The notes beneath the pieces are model-generated. The model worked only from the letters and a program-made list of their open reading frames with translations, did no database searches and was not told the origin of the DNA. A program made the position numbers and the translations under genes. Of a DNA stretch of 64,000 nt, positions 1 to 9,726 are shown one piece after another. Positions within the stretch are counted from its first letter, which is position 1. Each line of letters opens with the position of its first letter. This DNA comes from Bin25 sp026709415 (lineage in GTDB: Bacteria > Bacteroidota > Bacteroidia > Flavobacteriales > Flavobacteriaceae). The stretch spans positions 372,001 through 436,000 of the forward strand of contig OZ241330.1 in assembly GCA_965200045.1 (NCBI GenBank), in the 5' to 3' direction.

Positions 1-17
1 AACGTTCGAAAAAACAA

Positions 18-3000
18 TCAATCCAATGTTTCGATTAACCATCCTTCTGCAGAATCCACCATCGGAATTAATTGATTGTTTTGGCTTCCAAAAAACCTCC
101 TTGAGGATGTTCCCGTGATTAAATTGAGAGCTCTTTTGACCAAGGGATCTTGTTCATCGCCCAATGGTTTGAGATCTATTAGGCTTTCTATTAACTGATT
201 GCTACTTGAAGGCGTAAATCCATCGTATCCATAAGATTCTCCTGAAGAATTAGTCAGTGATGATATCACGACACTCAAAACTAGGGTATGGTCACTGTTG
301 ATATCTCCAGATGTTTTATAATAATTGCTTGGAGAGTCATTATGGTCGAATAAATAAAGTGTCGCCAAATGTTTACCAACGGTTTGCTCACCGATTACCG
401 TGACATTCACATAAGGACTTATTCCACTGATGACCGCTTCACTAGCCGAAGCTGTTCTATCACTGGTTAAAACATAAACATTCGAAACATTCAATTTATT
501 CACCGGAACAGTTCTAGCTGAATCCAAATAATCGATAAAATACTCATTTTCTGCTCCATTGGCTACCTTAGAATTATAATTTTTTTGAAGAAATACGCTT
601 GAAGAGCTTTGTCCCGAAATCATAGAACCCAAAGCGGTAGCCGTTGATAGATACCCCCCTCGATTATACCTCAAATCCAATATCAAATCAGTGATTGGTT
701 CATCAGCGAATGTTTTAAACACGGCGTTTAAATCCGAAACACTTCTATGAAACTGATAATACGCCAGGTAACCAATTTTGCTTGATCCTTTTGAGATGAT
801 GGAATGAGCCATAATCGGATCTCTAGTGACATTAGATTGTTTAGAGATGGTGGCTGTTTTATTTAAATCTACTTCTGCAATTGGATTGTCTAAATCTACA
901 CTGGGTTGTAACTCAATCATTTTTAGCCTCATGCTATTAGAACTCAATAGACTTTGGTAATTGTTAGTGGTGAGACGCGTTCCATTGACATGAGAAAAAA
1001 CATCTCCTCTTGAAACCTTTCCATCAGCTGGGGTTCCTGGAAAAGCAAACTGCACTATACCCACTAATTGAGAAGAACCGCTTTTGACACGTGCAATTTG
1101 AAATAATAGACCATTATCAAATCCTGCGGCAGAATGCACGCTAGCTATTTCTTGTACGCTGGTTGAATAACTGTACAGATCACCTCCCCTTTGGCCTCTA
1201 TTGTACAATAACCCTTTAAAAAAACTGCTATAATCCGAATTTTGTTCGATAAATCGTTTGTAATCATCATCCGAACTGGCTTTTGAATCATCTAAATCTG
1301 AAACATTCTCTTGCCATAAGTACCAATAATTCAAACCTTTCCATACAAAATCACTTCTTTCATAGGTGGAAGATTCCAAATCTATATGGACTGACGGAGG
1401 GTTTTTAACGGTTATTTGATATTCAATAAAGTGATCTTGATTTTCATAGGTTATGGTTAAAACAACCGTTGCGGACCCTTCTGATTTGGCCGTTATTTGT
1501 CCTGTGCTCGTATCAACTGTTAATACTGATGATTTATTGGGGTCTTTTAAACGCCAACTCGATGAGCTCACATTGGTTACGATGTCTTGCTCGTTTTTAA
1601 AGTTGAAATCCAAATCGGGATTTGAATCACCAAGAACCACTTCATCATTAGAAGGTTTTCCAGTAATGGATAATTCCCGAACCTTAATTTCTGCGGTATC
1701 TTTATACGTATAGCTAGCATAGATCACTTCTATTATGACCTCATAAGTGCCAACATCATTTGCACTGAAGACTTCATTAGAATTTACTCCTCGCCACCGA
1801 ATAGTCGAAGGCGTTAGATCAAGGCCTCCATTCCCATCGGTAAAAGAATATTCAAAGTTTACATTCTCTCCTTTCAAAACCCCTCCATTAACGCTTCTAT
1901 GGAGTATCAGTATGGGTTGTTCAACCTCTATTGAAAAAGATCCTGACTGGTAGCTTTGATTGTTATAGATTGCTTCAGCCGAAATGTTGGCGGTCCCTTT
2001 AGATATTGGAGTCAAGACTCCACTATCGTTGATCGTAGCAACAGACAGATCGTCACTTGTCCAAGCGATTTGATAGTTCGAGTCACTCACTGACTGTCCA
2101 TATTCATCATTTAAAGTGGCGGATAGGGTTTGGGAACCGTCTCCATTTTGAGGAATTACTAGGTTTCGATCAAAAGAATCAATGCCAAAAGCCACATCCG
2201 TAGTCACAGAAGTGGTGGTACTCGCTGTATAAGTACCTCTTTTATAGCTATAGCGGGCATTGATGCGTTTATTTCTTCCTGGTTTATTCAATTCGATTTT
2301 TCCGCTTGATAACTCAAAAAAGTCAGAACTCCATGAAACTATTGGATTTGAAGTGTCTCCTTTTTCATCAATAAAATTCACTCTAAGGGTATAATCGGCT
2401 TGTCCCACTTCCAAATGAGGAACATCTTGTATTGTGAATGACACGACCTCTATCGTGCTGGAGCGTTGATAACTTTGACCTCTATAAACCGTTTTTATAA
2501 TAATCGATGTTTGGCCAGTAGTTACAGGATTGATTCGACCTTCATCATTGATGGTTATAATATTTTCATCATAATTTTCATATGAAATAATTTGACTAGC
2601 GGTTCGGTCTCTACTAAAATGGTCGGTAAATGTGGGATTTAAATCGTGAGTATCTCGGCTCAATTGCAATGGCACATCTGGAAAATCAATGCTCAATTCG
2701 GGTTCAACTTCAACAGAAATTGTGATGGCTTTTGTCAAGCCCTCAACCGTTATTGATATCGTTGAAGAACCAGGAGAAAGAGCTCTAATCTCTCCGGTAT
2801 CTTCATTGAAATCTATCACACTTGAATCACTGACAGTCCATAATCCTTGGGGCTGAGGAGAACTTGGTTGACCCGTTTGGTCCCTATAGGTAAAATCAAT
2901 GAGGAGGCTTTCTCCTTGAATTAATGTTTGGCTTGATTGGTTCAGTTCTAATTCGGGGTCCACTTCTCTTTTCACGACGATAGTGTGGGATGTCGTAAGG

Positions 3001-5246
3001 TCTTGATCACCAATTTGAACCGTGATGGTCGCCTCTCCTTCATTCACTGGCGTTAGTCTTCCATCTTCATCAACTTTTAACTTGTCTTCATCATCACTTA
3101 TCCAAGTAATGCTAGAGGTAGAGGGTGTTATCTGCTTTCCATCTTCATCCGTATATTTAATTTGTAGTTGGATCGGGTCTGTTTGTAATGTAGAAACTTC
3201 ATTTGGTGGGTTGATGATCTCCAGCATAGCCGGTTGTTTAACGATAATCACCAACTCATTTCGAGCCAACAAGACCTCCTTTTGATACGCCGAGACCGTA
3301 ATTTTGACTTGATCGGCTTTTAATGCCATAATCATCCCATTGGTATCTATTTTTAAGGCTTCGGGGTTACTGCTTTTCCAATGAATGGTCTCTGGAGTGA
3401 CCGTATTTCCATTCTCATCCATAAAACGATATCCTAATTGAATGGGCTCTTGTGTAGTTCGAACGACCTCTATGGACGTTTCTTTTGGAAATTCAAAATG
3501 AATGACTGGATCTTGCGTAACAACGATTTCTTGAGTTTTTCTCCTATAATCTTTTCCATCATCAGAAATTGTTAACGTCAAATAGACCTTCCCCGGTTTG
3601 TTCAAAGTGACGTTCCCTTGACAATCAGTGGTTAAAACCTCCGCATGGCTACTTTTCCAACAAAAAGAATCAGGGGTTTCTTCAATTCCCTTTTCACTAG
3701 TGAACACAAAATCCCCTATTTGGATTGGCTTTCCATCGATTCTCATATCACTTTCAATCGAAGGCAAAATCAATTCTATTTGTTGAGTCACTTCAATTTC
3801 GATTTCATTGGTATATTGCTCTCCGTTCAAATTAAAAGTAACCGACACGATAGTCATGCCAATTTTTTTGGGCATTAACTTTCCAGTTAATGGTTCAATT
3901 TCTAGGATCTCTCGACTATTGCTATTCCACTTAATGGTCCCTGTATTGACATCGACGATCTGACCTTCTTCATTGACATATTGAACGGTTAAAGGTTTTA
4001 AATCTTTGTCTTCAACTTTTATTTCTGTATTGGGATTGGTTATTTCTAAAGTAGGGTCTTGAGTCACTTCCATTTCGATTTCTTTGGAATATTGTTTTCC
4101 ATCCATGTCAAAGAAGATCCTGATTGTTGCTATTCCAGGTTTTATAGGATTTAACGCCCCGTTATCCGAAGTGATTTCTAAAATCTCTCGACGGCTACTC
4201 TCCCATCGAATCTTTCCATGATTGGGGTTGATGTTTTGACCCTTTTGATTGATAAAGTCAATAGATAAAGGAGTTAAATCCTTGTTTCCAATTTTCACCT
4301 CTGTATTGGAATTGATGATGGTCAAAATGGGTTCTTGAATAACTTCAATTTCAATTTCCTCCGCGTATTGTTCTCCATCGATGTCAAAGCTGACCTTGAC
4401 AACAACAGTGCCTAGTTTTATAGGGGTTAACTGACCGGTCTGAGAATCAATTCCTAAAATCTCTTGGTCGCTGCTCTCCCATCGTATGGTTCCTGTCTTG
4501 GCATCAATCGATTGCCCCTTCTCATTGACATACTGAACGGTTAAAGGTTCTAAACCCTTATTTTCAATCTTTACCTCGGCGTTGGGATTGATAATGGCCA
4601 AGGTGGGTTCCTGAATGACTTCAATTTCAATTGAAGATTTGTAGTCTATATTTTCATGCGTTACCGTCAGGAGTACTGTTGCTGTTCCAGGCTTTAACGG
4701 CCGAATGACTCCGTTTTCATCGATGCTAAGAATAGGGTTTTCAGTAGAAGCCACTCTCCAAATGATATGTGAGGGCGTCAATCTAGTATTGACCTGATCG
4801 ACTAGTTGGAAACTCAATATGATTGGAATCAAGGACCCAATCAAAACAGGAGAATCACTAGTGCGGCTAATGGTTAATGATCCTTCAATGGGAACACTAA
4901 CAGAAAATTCTTGCCTCAGGATTGCCCCAGAATGAGCAACAACACTTGCCGTTATAGTTGCGGTTCCGGGCTTTAGGGGGGTTAATGTTCCAGTTTGGGC
5001 ATCCACAGAAACAACAAACGAATTAGAACTTGTCCAAGCAACGACACTTTGAGGGTTGATTTTTCCAGTTTGATCATAATACTGAACTTCTAAAGTTGGT
5101 GATTGACCAATTTTTAAAACCAGTTCCTTAGCTGATACGGCTCTTAATTCTGGATCAATGGATGGAAGATCTGCTTTTTGACAAGCAAAAATTAAAAAGA
5201 TAAAAAATGTTGTTGCAAAAACAACATTCAGTTTCCAATTGTTCAA
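18..5246 (-). CDS. Giant Ig-repeat (BIG2-like) lipoprotein with C-terminal PDZ and S41 peptidase domain
   Basis: 1742 residues. The N-terminus is a lipoprotein signal peptide with the lipobox ending at Cys22 (FLIFAC), so the protein is probably anchored to a membrane. From about residue 35 to 1340 there are 14 Ig-like units of roughly 85-95 residues, each with a W-x-S-S/D type core and a G-x-(L/I)-x-P-x-x-x-G-x-(A/T) motif typical of bacterial Ig-like group 2 domains. The last 370 residues resemble a C-terminal processing protease: a PDZ-like stretch with G-I-V-Q-F and G-D-V, an L-D-L-R-Y-N-R-G-G motif, then T-A-S-A-S-E with the likely nucleophile Ser1600 and a lysine exactly 25 residues later (Lys1625), the spacing known for the D1-processing S41 protease. 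Most S41 lipoproteins of Bacteroidetes are about 450-550 residues, so the Ig stalk is extreme. The substrate is unknown. It is transcribed alone, 125 bases after rluF ends. Confidence 0.85.
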   Translation of the reverse strand: MNNWKLNVVFATTFFIFLIFACQKADLPSIDPELRAVSAKELVLKIGQSPTLEVQYYDQTGKINPQSVVAWTSSNSFVVSVDAQTGTLTPLKPGTATITASVVAHSGAILRQEFSVSVPIEGSLTISRTSDSPVLIGSLIPIILSFQLVDQVNTRLTPSHIIWRVASTENPILSIDENGVIRPLKPGTATVLLTVTHENIDYKSSIEIEVIQEPTLAIINPNAEVKIENKGLEPLTVQYVNEKGQSIDAKTGTIRWESSDQEILGIDSQTGQLTPIKLGTVVVKVSFDIDGEQYAEEIEIEVIQEPILTIINSNTEVKIGNKDLTPLSIDFINQKGQNINPNHGKIRWESSRREILEITSDNGALNPIKPGIATIRIFFDMDGKQYSKEIEMEVTQDPTLEITNPNTEIKVEDKDLKPLTVQYVNEEGQIVDVNTGTIKWNSNSREILEIEPLTGKLMPKKIGMTIVSVTFNLNGEQYTNEIEIEVTQQIELILPSIESDMRIDGKPIQIGDFVFTSEKGIEETPDSFCWKSSHAEVLTTDCQGNVTLNKPGKVYLTLTISDDGKDYRRKTQEIVVTQDPVIHFEFPKETSIEVVRTTQEPIQLGYRFMDENGNTVTPETIHWKSSNPEALKIDTNGMIMALKADQVKITVSAYQKEVLLARNELVIIVKQPAMLEIINPPNEVSTLQTDPIQLQIKYTDEDGKQITPSTSSITWISDDEDKLKVDEDGRLTPVNEGEATITVQIGDQDLTTSHTIVVKREVDPELELNQSSQTLIQGESLLIDFTYRDQTGQPSSPQPQGLWTVSDSSVIDFNEDTGEIRALSPGSSTISITVEGLTKAITISVEVEPELSIDFPDVPLQLSRDTHDLNPTFTDHFSRDRTASQIISYENYDENIITINDEGRINPVTTGQTSIIIKTVYRGQSYQRSSTIEVVSFTIQDVPHLEVGQADYTLRVNFIDEKGDTSNPIVSWSSDFFELSSGKIELNKPGRNKRINARYSYKRGTYTASTTTSVTTDVAFGIDSFDRNLVIPQNGDGSQTLSATLNDEYGQSVSDSNYQIAWTSDDLSVATINDSGVLTPISKGTANISAEAIYNNQSYQSGSFSIEVEQPILILHRSVNGGVLKGENVNFEYSFTDGNGGLDLTPSTIRWRGVNSNEVFSANDVGTYEVIIEVIYASYTYKDTAEIKVRELSITGKPSNDEVVLGDSNPDLDFNFKNEQDIVTNVSSSSWRLKDPNKSSVLTVDTSTGQITAKSEGSATVVLTITYENQDHFIEYQITVKNPPSVHIDLESSTYERSDFVWKGLNYWYLWQENVSDLDDSKASSDDDYKRFIEQNSDYSSFFKGLLYNRGQRGGDLYSYSTSVQEIASVHSAAGFDNGLLFQIARVKSGSSQLVGIVQFAFPGTPADGKVSRGDVFSHVNGTRLTTNNYQSLLSSNSMRLKMIELQPSVDLDNPIAEVDLNKTATISKQSNVTRDPIMAHSIISKGSSKIGYLAYYQFHRSVSDLNAVFKTFADEPITDLILDLRYNRGGYLSTATALGSMISGQSSSSVFLQKNYNSKVANGAENEYFIDYLDSARTVPVNKLNVSNVYVLTSDRTASASEAVISGISPYVNVTVIGEQTVGKHLATLYLFDHNDSPSNYYKTSGDINSDHTLVLSVVISSLTNSSGESYGYDGFTPSSSNQLIESLIDLKPLGDEQDPLVKRALNLITGTSSRRFFGSQNNQLIPMVDSAEGWLIETLD
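3770..4640 (-). repeat. Three to four near-identical tandem Ig-domain units inside the S41 lipoprotein gene
   Basis: Units of about 280 bases. Each contains a run resembling TTGAGTCACTTCAATTTCGA, near 3780, 4060, 4340 and 4610, and each encodes the same E-I-E-I-E-V-x-Q-x-P-x-L strand followed by N-P-N-x-E. The neighbouring units 5' and 3' of this block are much more diverged, so the block looks like a recent in-frame amplification. Confidence 0.75.
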
Positions 5247-5369
5247 CGCATCATGATTTTAATACCACAAATTTAATTCAGAATCAATCCATAAGAAATT
5301 TTTAATTTAAACGTGTAGAAGAATAAAATTTCCCTTGATGAGTCTCTTTGGTTTCATATTTTTCATCAA

Positions 5370-6074
5370 TCAAGCTTTCTGCCGATTTTGTTTGAAAAAT
5401 GGCTGCATATCAGCTGGGGTCAATTTTCGATATTTTCCCAACGGCATATCCAATACAATATGATGTATTCGGACTCTCTGTAGAAAAGTAACTCGATAGT
5501 CTAAAAATTGGCACATTCTTCGAATTTGTCGATTGAGCCCCTGTTTTAAAATAATTCGAAACTCCACATTCGACAATTGTTCTATACGACATTTTTGGGT
5601 GGTGGTGTTCAAAATGGAGACACCGCTTGACATTTTTTTAATAAACTCGGAGCTGATGGGTTTATTAACTCTAACGAGATATTCTTTTTCGATTTGATGC
5701 TGTGTTCTGAGAATTTTATTGACCACTAATCCATCATCTGTCAACAGAATTAATCCTTGACTGTTTTTATCCAATCGACCAATGGGAAAAATTCGTTTGG
5801 GATAGTTGATATAATCGATGATATTGTGTTTTTCTTTTTCAGAATCTGTGGTACATACGATTCCTTTGGGCTTATTAAAGGCCAAATAGGTGTTTGTTTT
5901 CGGTTTGGATTTTATGAGCGTGCTATCGAGGAAGACCTTGTCCGTTGAGAAAACCTTTTGACCCAGGACCGCTTTTACCCCATTGACCACAACGCGACCT
6001 TGTTGAATGAATTGATCTGCTTTTCTTCGAGAACAACCACCGTATTGACTGAGAAACCTATTGAGACGAACCAT
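5370..6074 (-). CDS. rluF: 23S rRNA pseudouridine synthase, RluF-like
   Basis: Isomerises a uridine in 23S rRNA to pseudouridine. The N-terminus is an S4 RNA-binding domain (R-L-N-R-F-L-S, S-R-R-K-A-D, G-R-V-x-V-N-G). The catalytic domain follows, with the signature G-R-L-D-K-N-S-Q-G-L, whose Asp is the catalytic residue, and the late motif G-x-N-R-Q-I-R-R-M characteristic of the RsuA/RluB/E/F group. The frame is open to a TTG at 6098, but the ATG at 6074 starts right at the conserved S4 sequence and is preferred. It is the last gene of a minus-strand run sppA-yhhQ-rluF with almost no spacing. The exact target uridine (RluF rather than RluB or RluE) is inferred from overall resemblance. Confidence 0.85.
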   Translation of the reverse strand: MVRLNRFLSQYGGCSRRKADQFIQQGRVVVNGVKAVLGQKVFSTDKVFLDSTLIKSKPKTNTYLAFNKPKGIVCTTDSEKEKHNIIDYINYPKRIFPIGRLDKNSQGLILLTDDGLVVNKILRTQHQIEKEYLVRVNKPISSEFIKKMSSGVSILNTTTQKCRIEQLSNVEFRIILKQGLNRQIRRMCQFLDYRVTFLQRVRIHHIVLDMPLGKYRKLTPADMQPFFKQNRQKA

Positions 6075-6100
6075 CTGTTGGGCTATGGAGTCCCTCAAAA

Positions 6101-6808
6101 TTATATTTCAATAATGTCTTGTCTCCCCAAACCATAACGTTTGCGATACCACAACACGATGAAATAAATAATCGGAGTATCAATCATGGCGATGATGACT
6201 TTGAATATAAAACCGGAAAGAATCAGTCCCCAAGCCAAGGACCATGGCAAAATACCAAAGACCGCAAACAAACTAATCACTACAGTGGTATCAACAAATT
6301 GTGAAGTGACGGTTGAAAAGTTATTTCGAAGCCATAAAAAGCGGCCTTTAGTTAATTTTTTCAAAAAATGATACAAATTAATATCCAGTGTTTGAGCTAA
6401 AAAATAGGCCGTCATCGAACCAATGATCGCCAAGGGTGTGGCGGCAAAAACTTGTGAAAACGTATCATTATCGATTGGCGAATCCGCCATGATGGGCAAT
6501 CCCAAAGAAACATAAATGATGACTAATGAAAATATGGAAGCAAAAATGCCAGCTAAAATCATTTCTGAAGCTTTTTTCTTCCCATAGATTTCAGAGACCA
6601 CATCCGTAATCAAAAAGGTTACTGGATACGGTAAAATCCCCACCGATAATTCAAACAAGCGAACCCCTGCTACATGGATTTCAAAAGGAAAAGGGTACCA
6701 ATAAAAAAATTTCTGAATGATCAAGTTGGAAACCACCAGAGAGCAGATAAACAGTCCCGTGAAAAAGAGATAAATTCGAAAGTGAAACTTTCGATTAATG
6801 GGTTTCAT
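6101..6808 (-). CDS. yhhQ: Queuosine precursor transporter, YhhQ (VUT) family
   Basis: 235-residue integral membrane protein with about six hydrophobic segments. Motifs typical of the family are visible: P-F-E-I-H-V-A-G, the helix starting L-P-Y-P-V-T-F-L-I-T-D-V-V-S-E-I-Y-G, and a late D-T-x-x-I-Y-F-I-V segment. The family imports queuosine precursors for tRNA modification. The start codon directly follows the stop of sppA, and rluF starts within 30 bases downstream, indicating one operon. The pairing with an RNA modification gene (rluF) fits a tRNA/rRNA modification theme, though sppA does not. Confidence 0.88.
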   Translation of the reverse strand: MKPINRKFHFRIYLFFTGLFICSLVVSNLIIQKFFYWYPFPFEIHVAGVRLFELSVGILPYPVTFLITDVVSEIYGKKKASEMILAGIFASIFSLVIIYVSLGLPIMADSPIDNDTFSQVFAATPLAIIGSMTAYFLAQTLDINLYHFLKKLTKGRFLWLRNNFSTVTSQFVDTTVVISLFAVFGILPWSLAWGLILSGFIFKVIIAMIDTPIIYFIVLWYRKRYGLGRQDIIEI

Positions 6809-8590
6809 TTATCTCAACTGGATATAAAAAGGTAATACTGTTTGTGGTCCATCTTGAACCAACTTCAGTTTATCTATTTCATCCATCAAACGATTGGTCA
6901 TTTCTGTATCAATAAACGGTGCTTGAGAAGTCTTGGATCGATAGACTCCTTGTAAGGCATTAAAATAACTTTCCCAAGTACTTTCAAAACGCGGATATTC
7001 TGTAATGGAGTAATCAGTGAGTTCAGCCAATTCGGCTGCCTTTTCAATAGCTAAGGATAAATCACCAAAGGCATCGACAAGGCCAATTTCCAAGGCTTGC
7101 TTGCCGGACCAAACTCTTCCTTGAGCGATTTCTTCGATTTGGTCTAGTGTCATCCCTCTTCCTTGCGCTACTCGTTCTTTGAATGTCGTATAAATCTTAT
7201 CCATTTCTTTGATTTGCACGGACCGAAATCCTGACTGAATTCCTACAAATGGACTATAATCAAGGGCATTATCATGAGTGGTGACATGTTGAGCATTGAT
7301 GCCAATGTCATCAAAAAAATCTTTAGCATTGAGAAGACTGAAGACAACGCCAATCGATCCTGTAATGGTTTTAGGATCGGCCATGATTTGATGAGCTCCT
7401 GCAGCCACATAATATCCCCCCGAGGCTGCAACATCTCCCATTGAAACCACCACCGGTTTTTCTTCTTTTAAATCTTCGACACATTGCCAAATGATTTCAG
7501 AGGCCAGGGCAGATCCTCCAGGCGAATTGATGCGCAAAACCACGCCTTTAACTGATTTTCGGTTTTTGATTGTTCTCAGCGTTTTACAGATTGACCGGCT
7601 TCCGATTGTTCCCTCAAAACCATCCCCAAGAAGGATTATTCCCTGAGCATAGACCACAGCAATTCGATGGTCCACATTAGTCGAACGGACTCGATTGAGA
7701 CTTCTACTCTCATTGAGGGAGACTCTTTCAATAGAATCGTCCTGCTGAATCCCTAGTTTTTCTTTGACCAAAAGATCAAAACCCTCTTTATTGACAAGCG
7801 TATCGATTAAACCCAACGCTAGCGCTTCTTGGACAATACCGGCTTCTAGATCATTAGCCATTTGATCTATCCGATTTTCCGTTAGATTTCGAGATTCGGC
7901 AATATCTTCTCGCAATCCATTCCATATATCAAACAGTAATTCACTGAGTTGTGTTCGGTTTTCTGGACTCATTTGATTGGTCAGATAAGGCTCTCCGGCA
8001 CTTTTGTAACGACCATTACGGATGATTTCCATTCGAATACCATATTTATCTTGTATGTCTTTATAGTATAAGACTTCCGCGACCAATCCTTTGAATGAAA
8101 AGATGCCCATGGGATGGACGGCTAAAGTATCGGCCACTGATGAAAGATAGTATCCTCTTTGAGTATAAAATTCATCGTGAGCATAGATGAATTTCCCACT
8201 AGATTTGAAGTCCTCTAAGGCATCTCTTACGGTTGCTATTTGAGTCCAACCTGCTTGAGGAAAGCCTGATTTTAAAACCAATCCTTTGATGCGGTCATCG
8301 TCTCGAGCTCTTTCAATAGCATCGGTTATTTTATTGAGTCCGACTTGACCAAAATCCAATCCCAATATATCCATTAATTCTTCTTCAATGGGTGAAGTGC
8401 GATCTCGAATTACCTTGTTGAGATTCAAGCTCAAGACACTGTTATCGTCAATACTTGATGTTGTGTCCTTCGATGAAAACGAAACGAATGCCGAAAGAGC
8501 ACCCAAAACAAAGAGAAAAACAACAAAAAGCAACAAAAACGCGGTGATAACACCAAAAAAGGAAGCAAGGAAAACGCGAAAAAAACTCAT
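6809..8590 (-). CDS. sppA: Signal peptide peptidase SppA, 67-kDa type
   Basis: 593 residues, the length of the long (tandem-domain) SppA form. One N-terminal membrane anchor (residues about 8-35). The first half carries the K-S-A-G-E-P-Y motif with the catalytic Lys near residue 195. The second half carries G-D-V-A-A-S-G-G-Y-Y with the catalytic Ser near residue 391, plus R-I-N-S-P-G-G-S and T-G-S-I-G-V. The enzyme degrades cleaved signal peptides in the membrane. It is first in the sppA-yhhQ-rluF run. Confidence 0.92.
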   Translation of the reverse strand: MSFFRVFLASFFGVITAFLLLFVVFLFVLGALSAFVSFSSKDTTSSIDDNSVLSLNLNKVIRDRTSPIEEELMDILGLDFGQVGLNKITDAIERARDDDRIKGLVLKSGFPQAGWTQIATVRDALEDFKSSGKFIYAHDEFYTQRGYYLSSVADTLAVHPMGIFSFKGLVAEVLYYKDIQDKYGIRMEIIRNGRYKSAGEPYLTNQMSPENRTQLSELLFDIWNGLREDIAESRNLTENRIDQMANDLEAGIVQEALALGLIDTLVNKEGFDLLVKEKLGIQQDDSIERVSLNESRSLNRVRSTNVDHRIAVVYAQGIILLGDGFEGTIGSRSICKTLRTIKNRKSVKGVVLRINSPGGSALASEIIWQCVEDLKEEKPVVVSMGDVAASGGYYVAAGAHQIMADPKTITGSIGVVFSLLNAKDFFDDIGINAQHVTTHDNALDYSPFVGIQSGFRSVQIKEMDKIYTTFKERVAQGRGMTLDQIEEIAQGRVWSGKQALEIGLVDAFGDLSLAIEKAAELAELTDYSITEYPRFESTWESYFNALQGVYRSKTSQAPFIDTEMTNRLMDEIDKLKLVQDGPQTVLPFYIQLR

Positions 8591-9053
8591 GGATTTATAT
8601 TGGGACGCAAAAGTAAACGATATCTACCTTTCCCATGGTATCCAAACTTTGACTTGATACACATCAAACGGTCAAAAACATTGAAGTAATCAATTAGTTT
8701 TCACTACGAAATTATTCTTCAAATGCTTGTTCAAAAAGCTCCAAAACATCATCTAAAGACTAACTGGTGTTTTCTATTTCTTGTTTAAAGCCTAGCAATC
8801 TGAAGCGATTCTAATGCAAAAAAGCTCTGTTTCATTCATTGAAACGGTTCTACTTTCATGATGTGATCTTTTTTAGAATGCTCCGGGGCAATAAGGGAAT
8901 CAAAAGCTCACCATCAATAGGATAAGCAAAATAAATCGAAAAAAAACGAAATATCAAACTGAATAAGAAGTAATTACGACTCAAAGACAACTAGACAGTC
9001 CAAGTCATGTAGATACACAAGAACATCCAATCTCCTTGATTTTGAAAAGGGAT
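8591..9053. other. Gene-poor stretch with a short coding relic
   Basis: No intact gene. On the minus strand 8713-8810 reads N-R-F-R-L-L-G-F-K-Q-E-I-E-N-T-S, a TAG, then S-L-D-D-V-L-E-L-F-E-Q-A-F-E-E and a TAA, which looks like the decayed 3' end of a small helical protein. The rest shows no structure I can name. Confidence 0.3.
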
Positions 9054-9371
9054 TCAATTTTCATCGTCTCCATCGTCAACTTCCTTGGTGTCTTCATTTT
9101 CCTGATTTGGATTTTTACCCCCTCTCAACTTCTTCATACGAAATTCATGCTCTTTACGTTCCCATTCGTGCTTTTCTTCATTTCTTTTCTCTTGTGCCTT
9201 TTCACGTTTGTCTTTACGATCTTCTTTGACACTTTTTATAACACTAAAAACAATTAATACAGTCAAAGAGGCTACGGGAATCACCCAATCACTAAATAAA
9301 TAAGCAGACACCATCGTTATCATGCTCAATCCAATGACCTCTAAAAATCCAACATCGACTGTTCGATTCAT
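9054..9371 (-). CDS. Small membrane protein with charged C-terminal tail, unknown function
   Basis: 105 residues. Two hydrophobic segments at about 8-27 and 30-47 (V-I-G-L-S-M-I-T-M-V and I-P-V-A-S-L-T-V-L-I-V-F-S-V-I) are followed by a long, highly charged helix rich in E, K, R and D that ends in an acidic stretch. The composition is that of a real small membrane protein, and the ATG is well placed, but I do not recognise a family. It stands alone between sppA and the SPOUT methylase. The plus-strand reading of the same DNA is a mirror image and is not coding. Confidence 0.55.
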   Translation of the reverse strand: MNRTVDVGFLEVIGLSMITMVSAYLFSDWVIPVASLTVLIVFSVIKSVKEDRKDKREKAQEKRNEEKHEWERKEHEFRMKKLRGGKNPNQENEDTKEVDDGDDEN

Positions 9372-9726
9372 ATCACGAAATTAAACTTTTTTTCAATTCA
9401 CTTTTTGATCGATTGATATCATTGTTAACTCACATTTTCTTATTGTTTCGTGTCATACCCATGAAATGTTTCCTTTCTAAAATGCTATCATTGATAGACT
9501 CTATTCCCCATCGAGGTCTATTGAAAAATTTGCTGAAATTCATGAAACAACATGCCGTTGAATGGTATCGAAACACCATTCAGACAAGTATGCCAAGAGG
9601 CAGATGGAGAGAATAAGGATCTTCATCTATTGACATGGGGGTCCTATTGCATTAGCGAACGGAACATGGTTATTCCTAAAATGATATTTTGAAAGCTCCT
9701 AATTTGGGAGGCCTTACAAAAGTGTA
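9372..9726. other. Intergenic stretch carrying copy 1 of a dispersed repeat
   Basis: No gene. A 67-codon plus-strand frame (9413-9616) has no recognisable features. The repeat described at 9631-9669 lies here. Confidence 0.4.
9631..9669 (+). repeat. Dispersed repeat, copy 1 (degenerate)
   Basis: Reads ACATGGGGGTCCTATTGCAT followed by TAGCGAACGGAACATGG. Shares the core TTGCAYTAGCGA and the end GAACATGG with copies at 16926-16962, 46671-46707 and 63637-63668. Possibly the 3' end of a lost insertion sequence. Confidence 0.45.

Noticed and set aside
9413..9616. Plus-strand 67-codon frame
   Set aside because: No start context, no domain, unusual composition, and next to the dispersed repeat.
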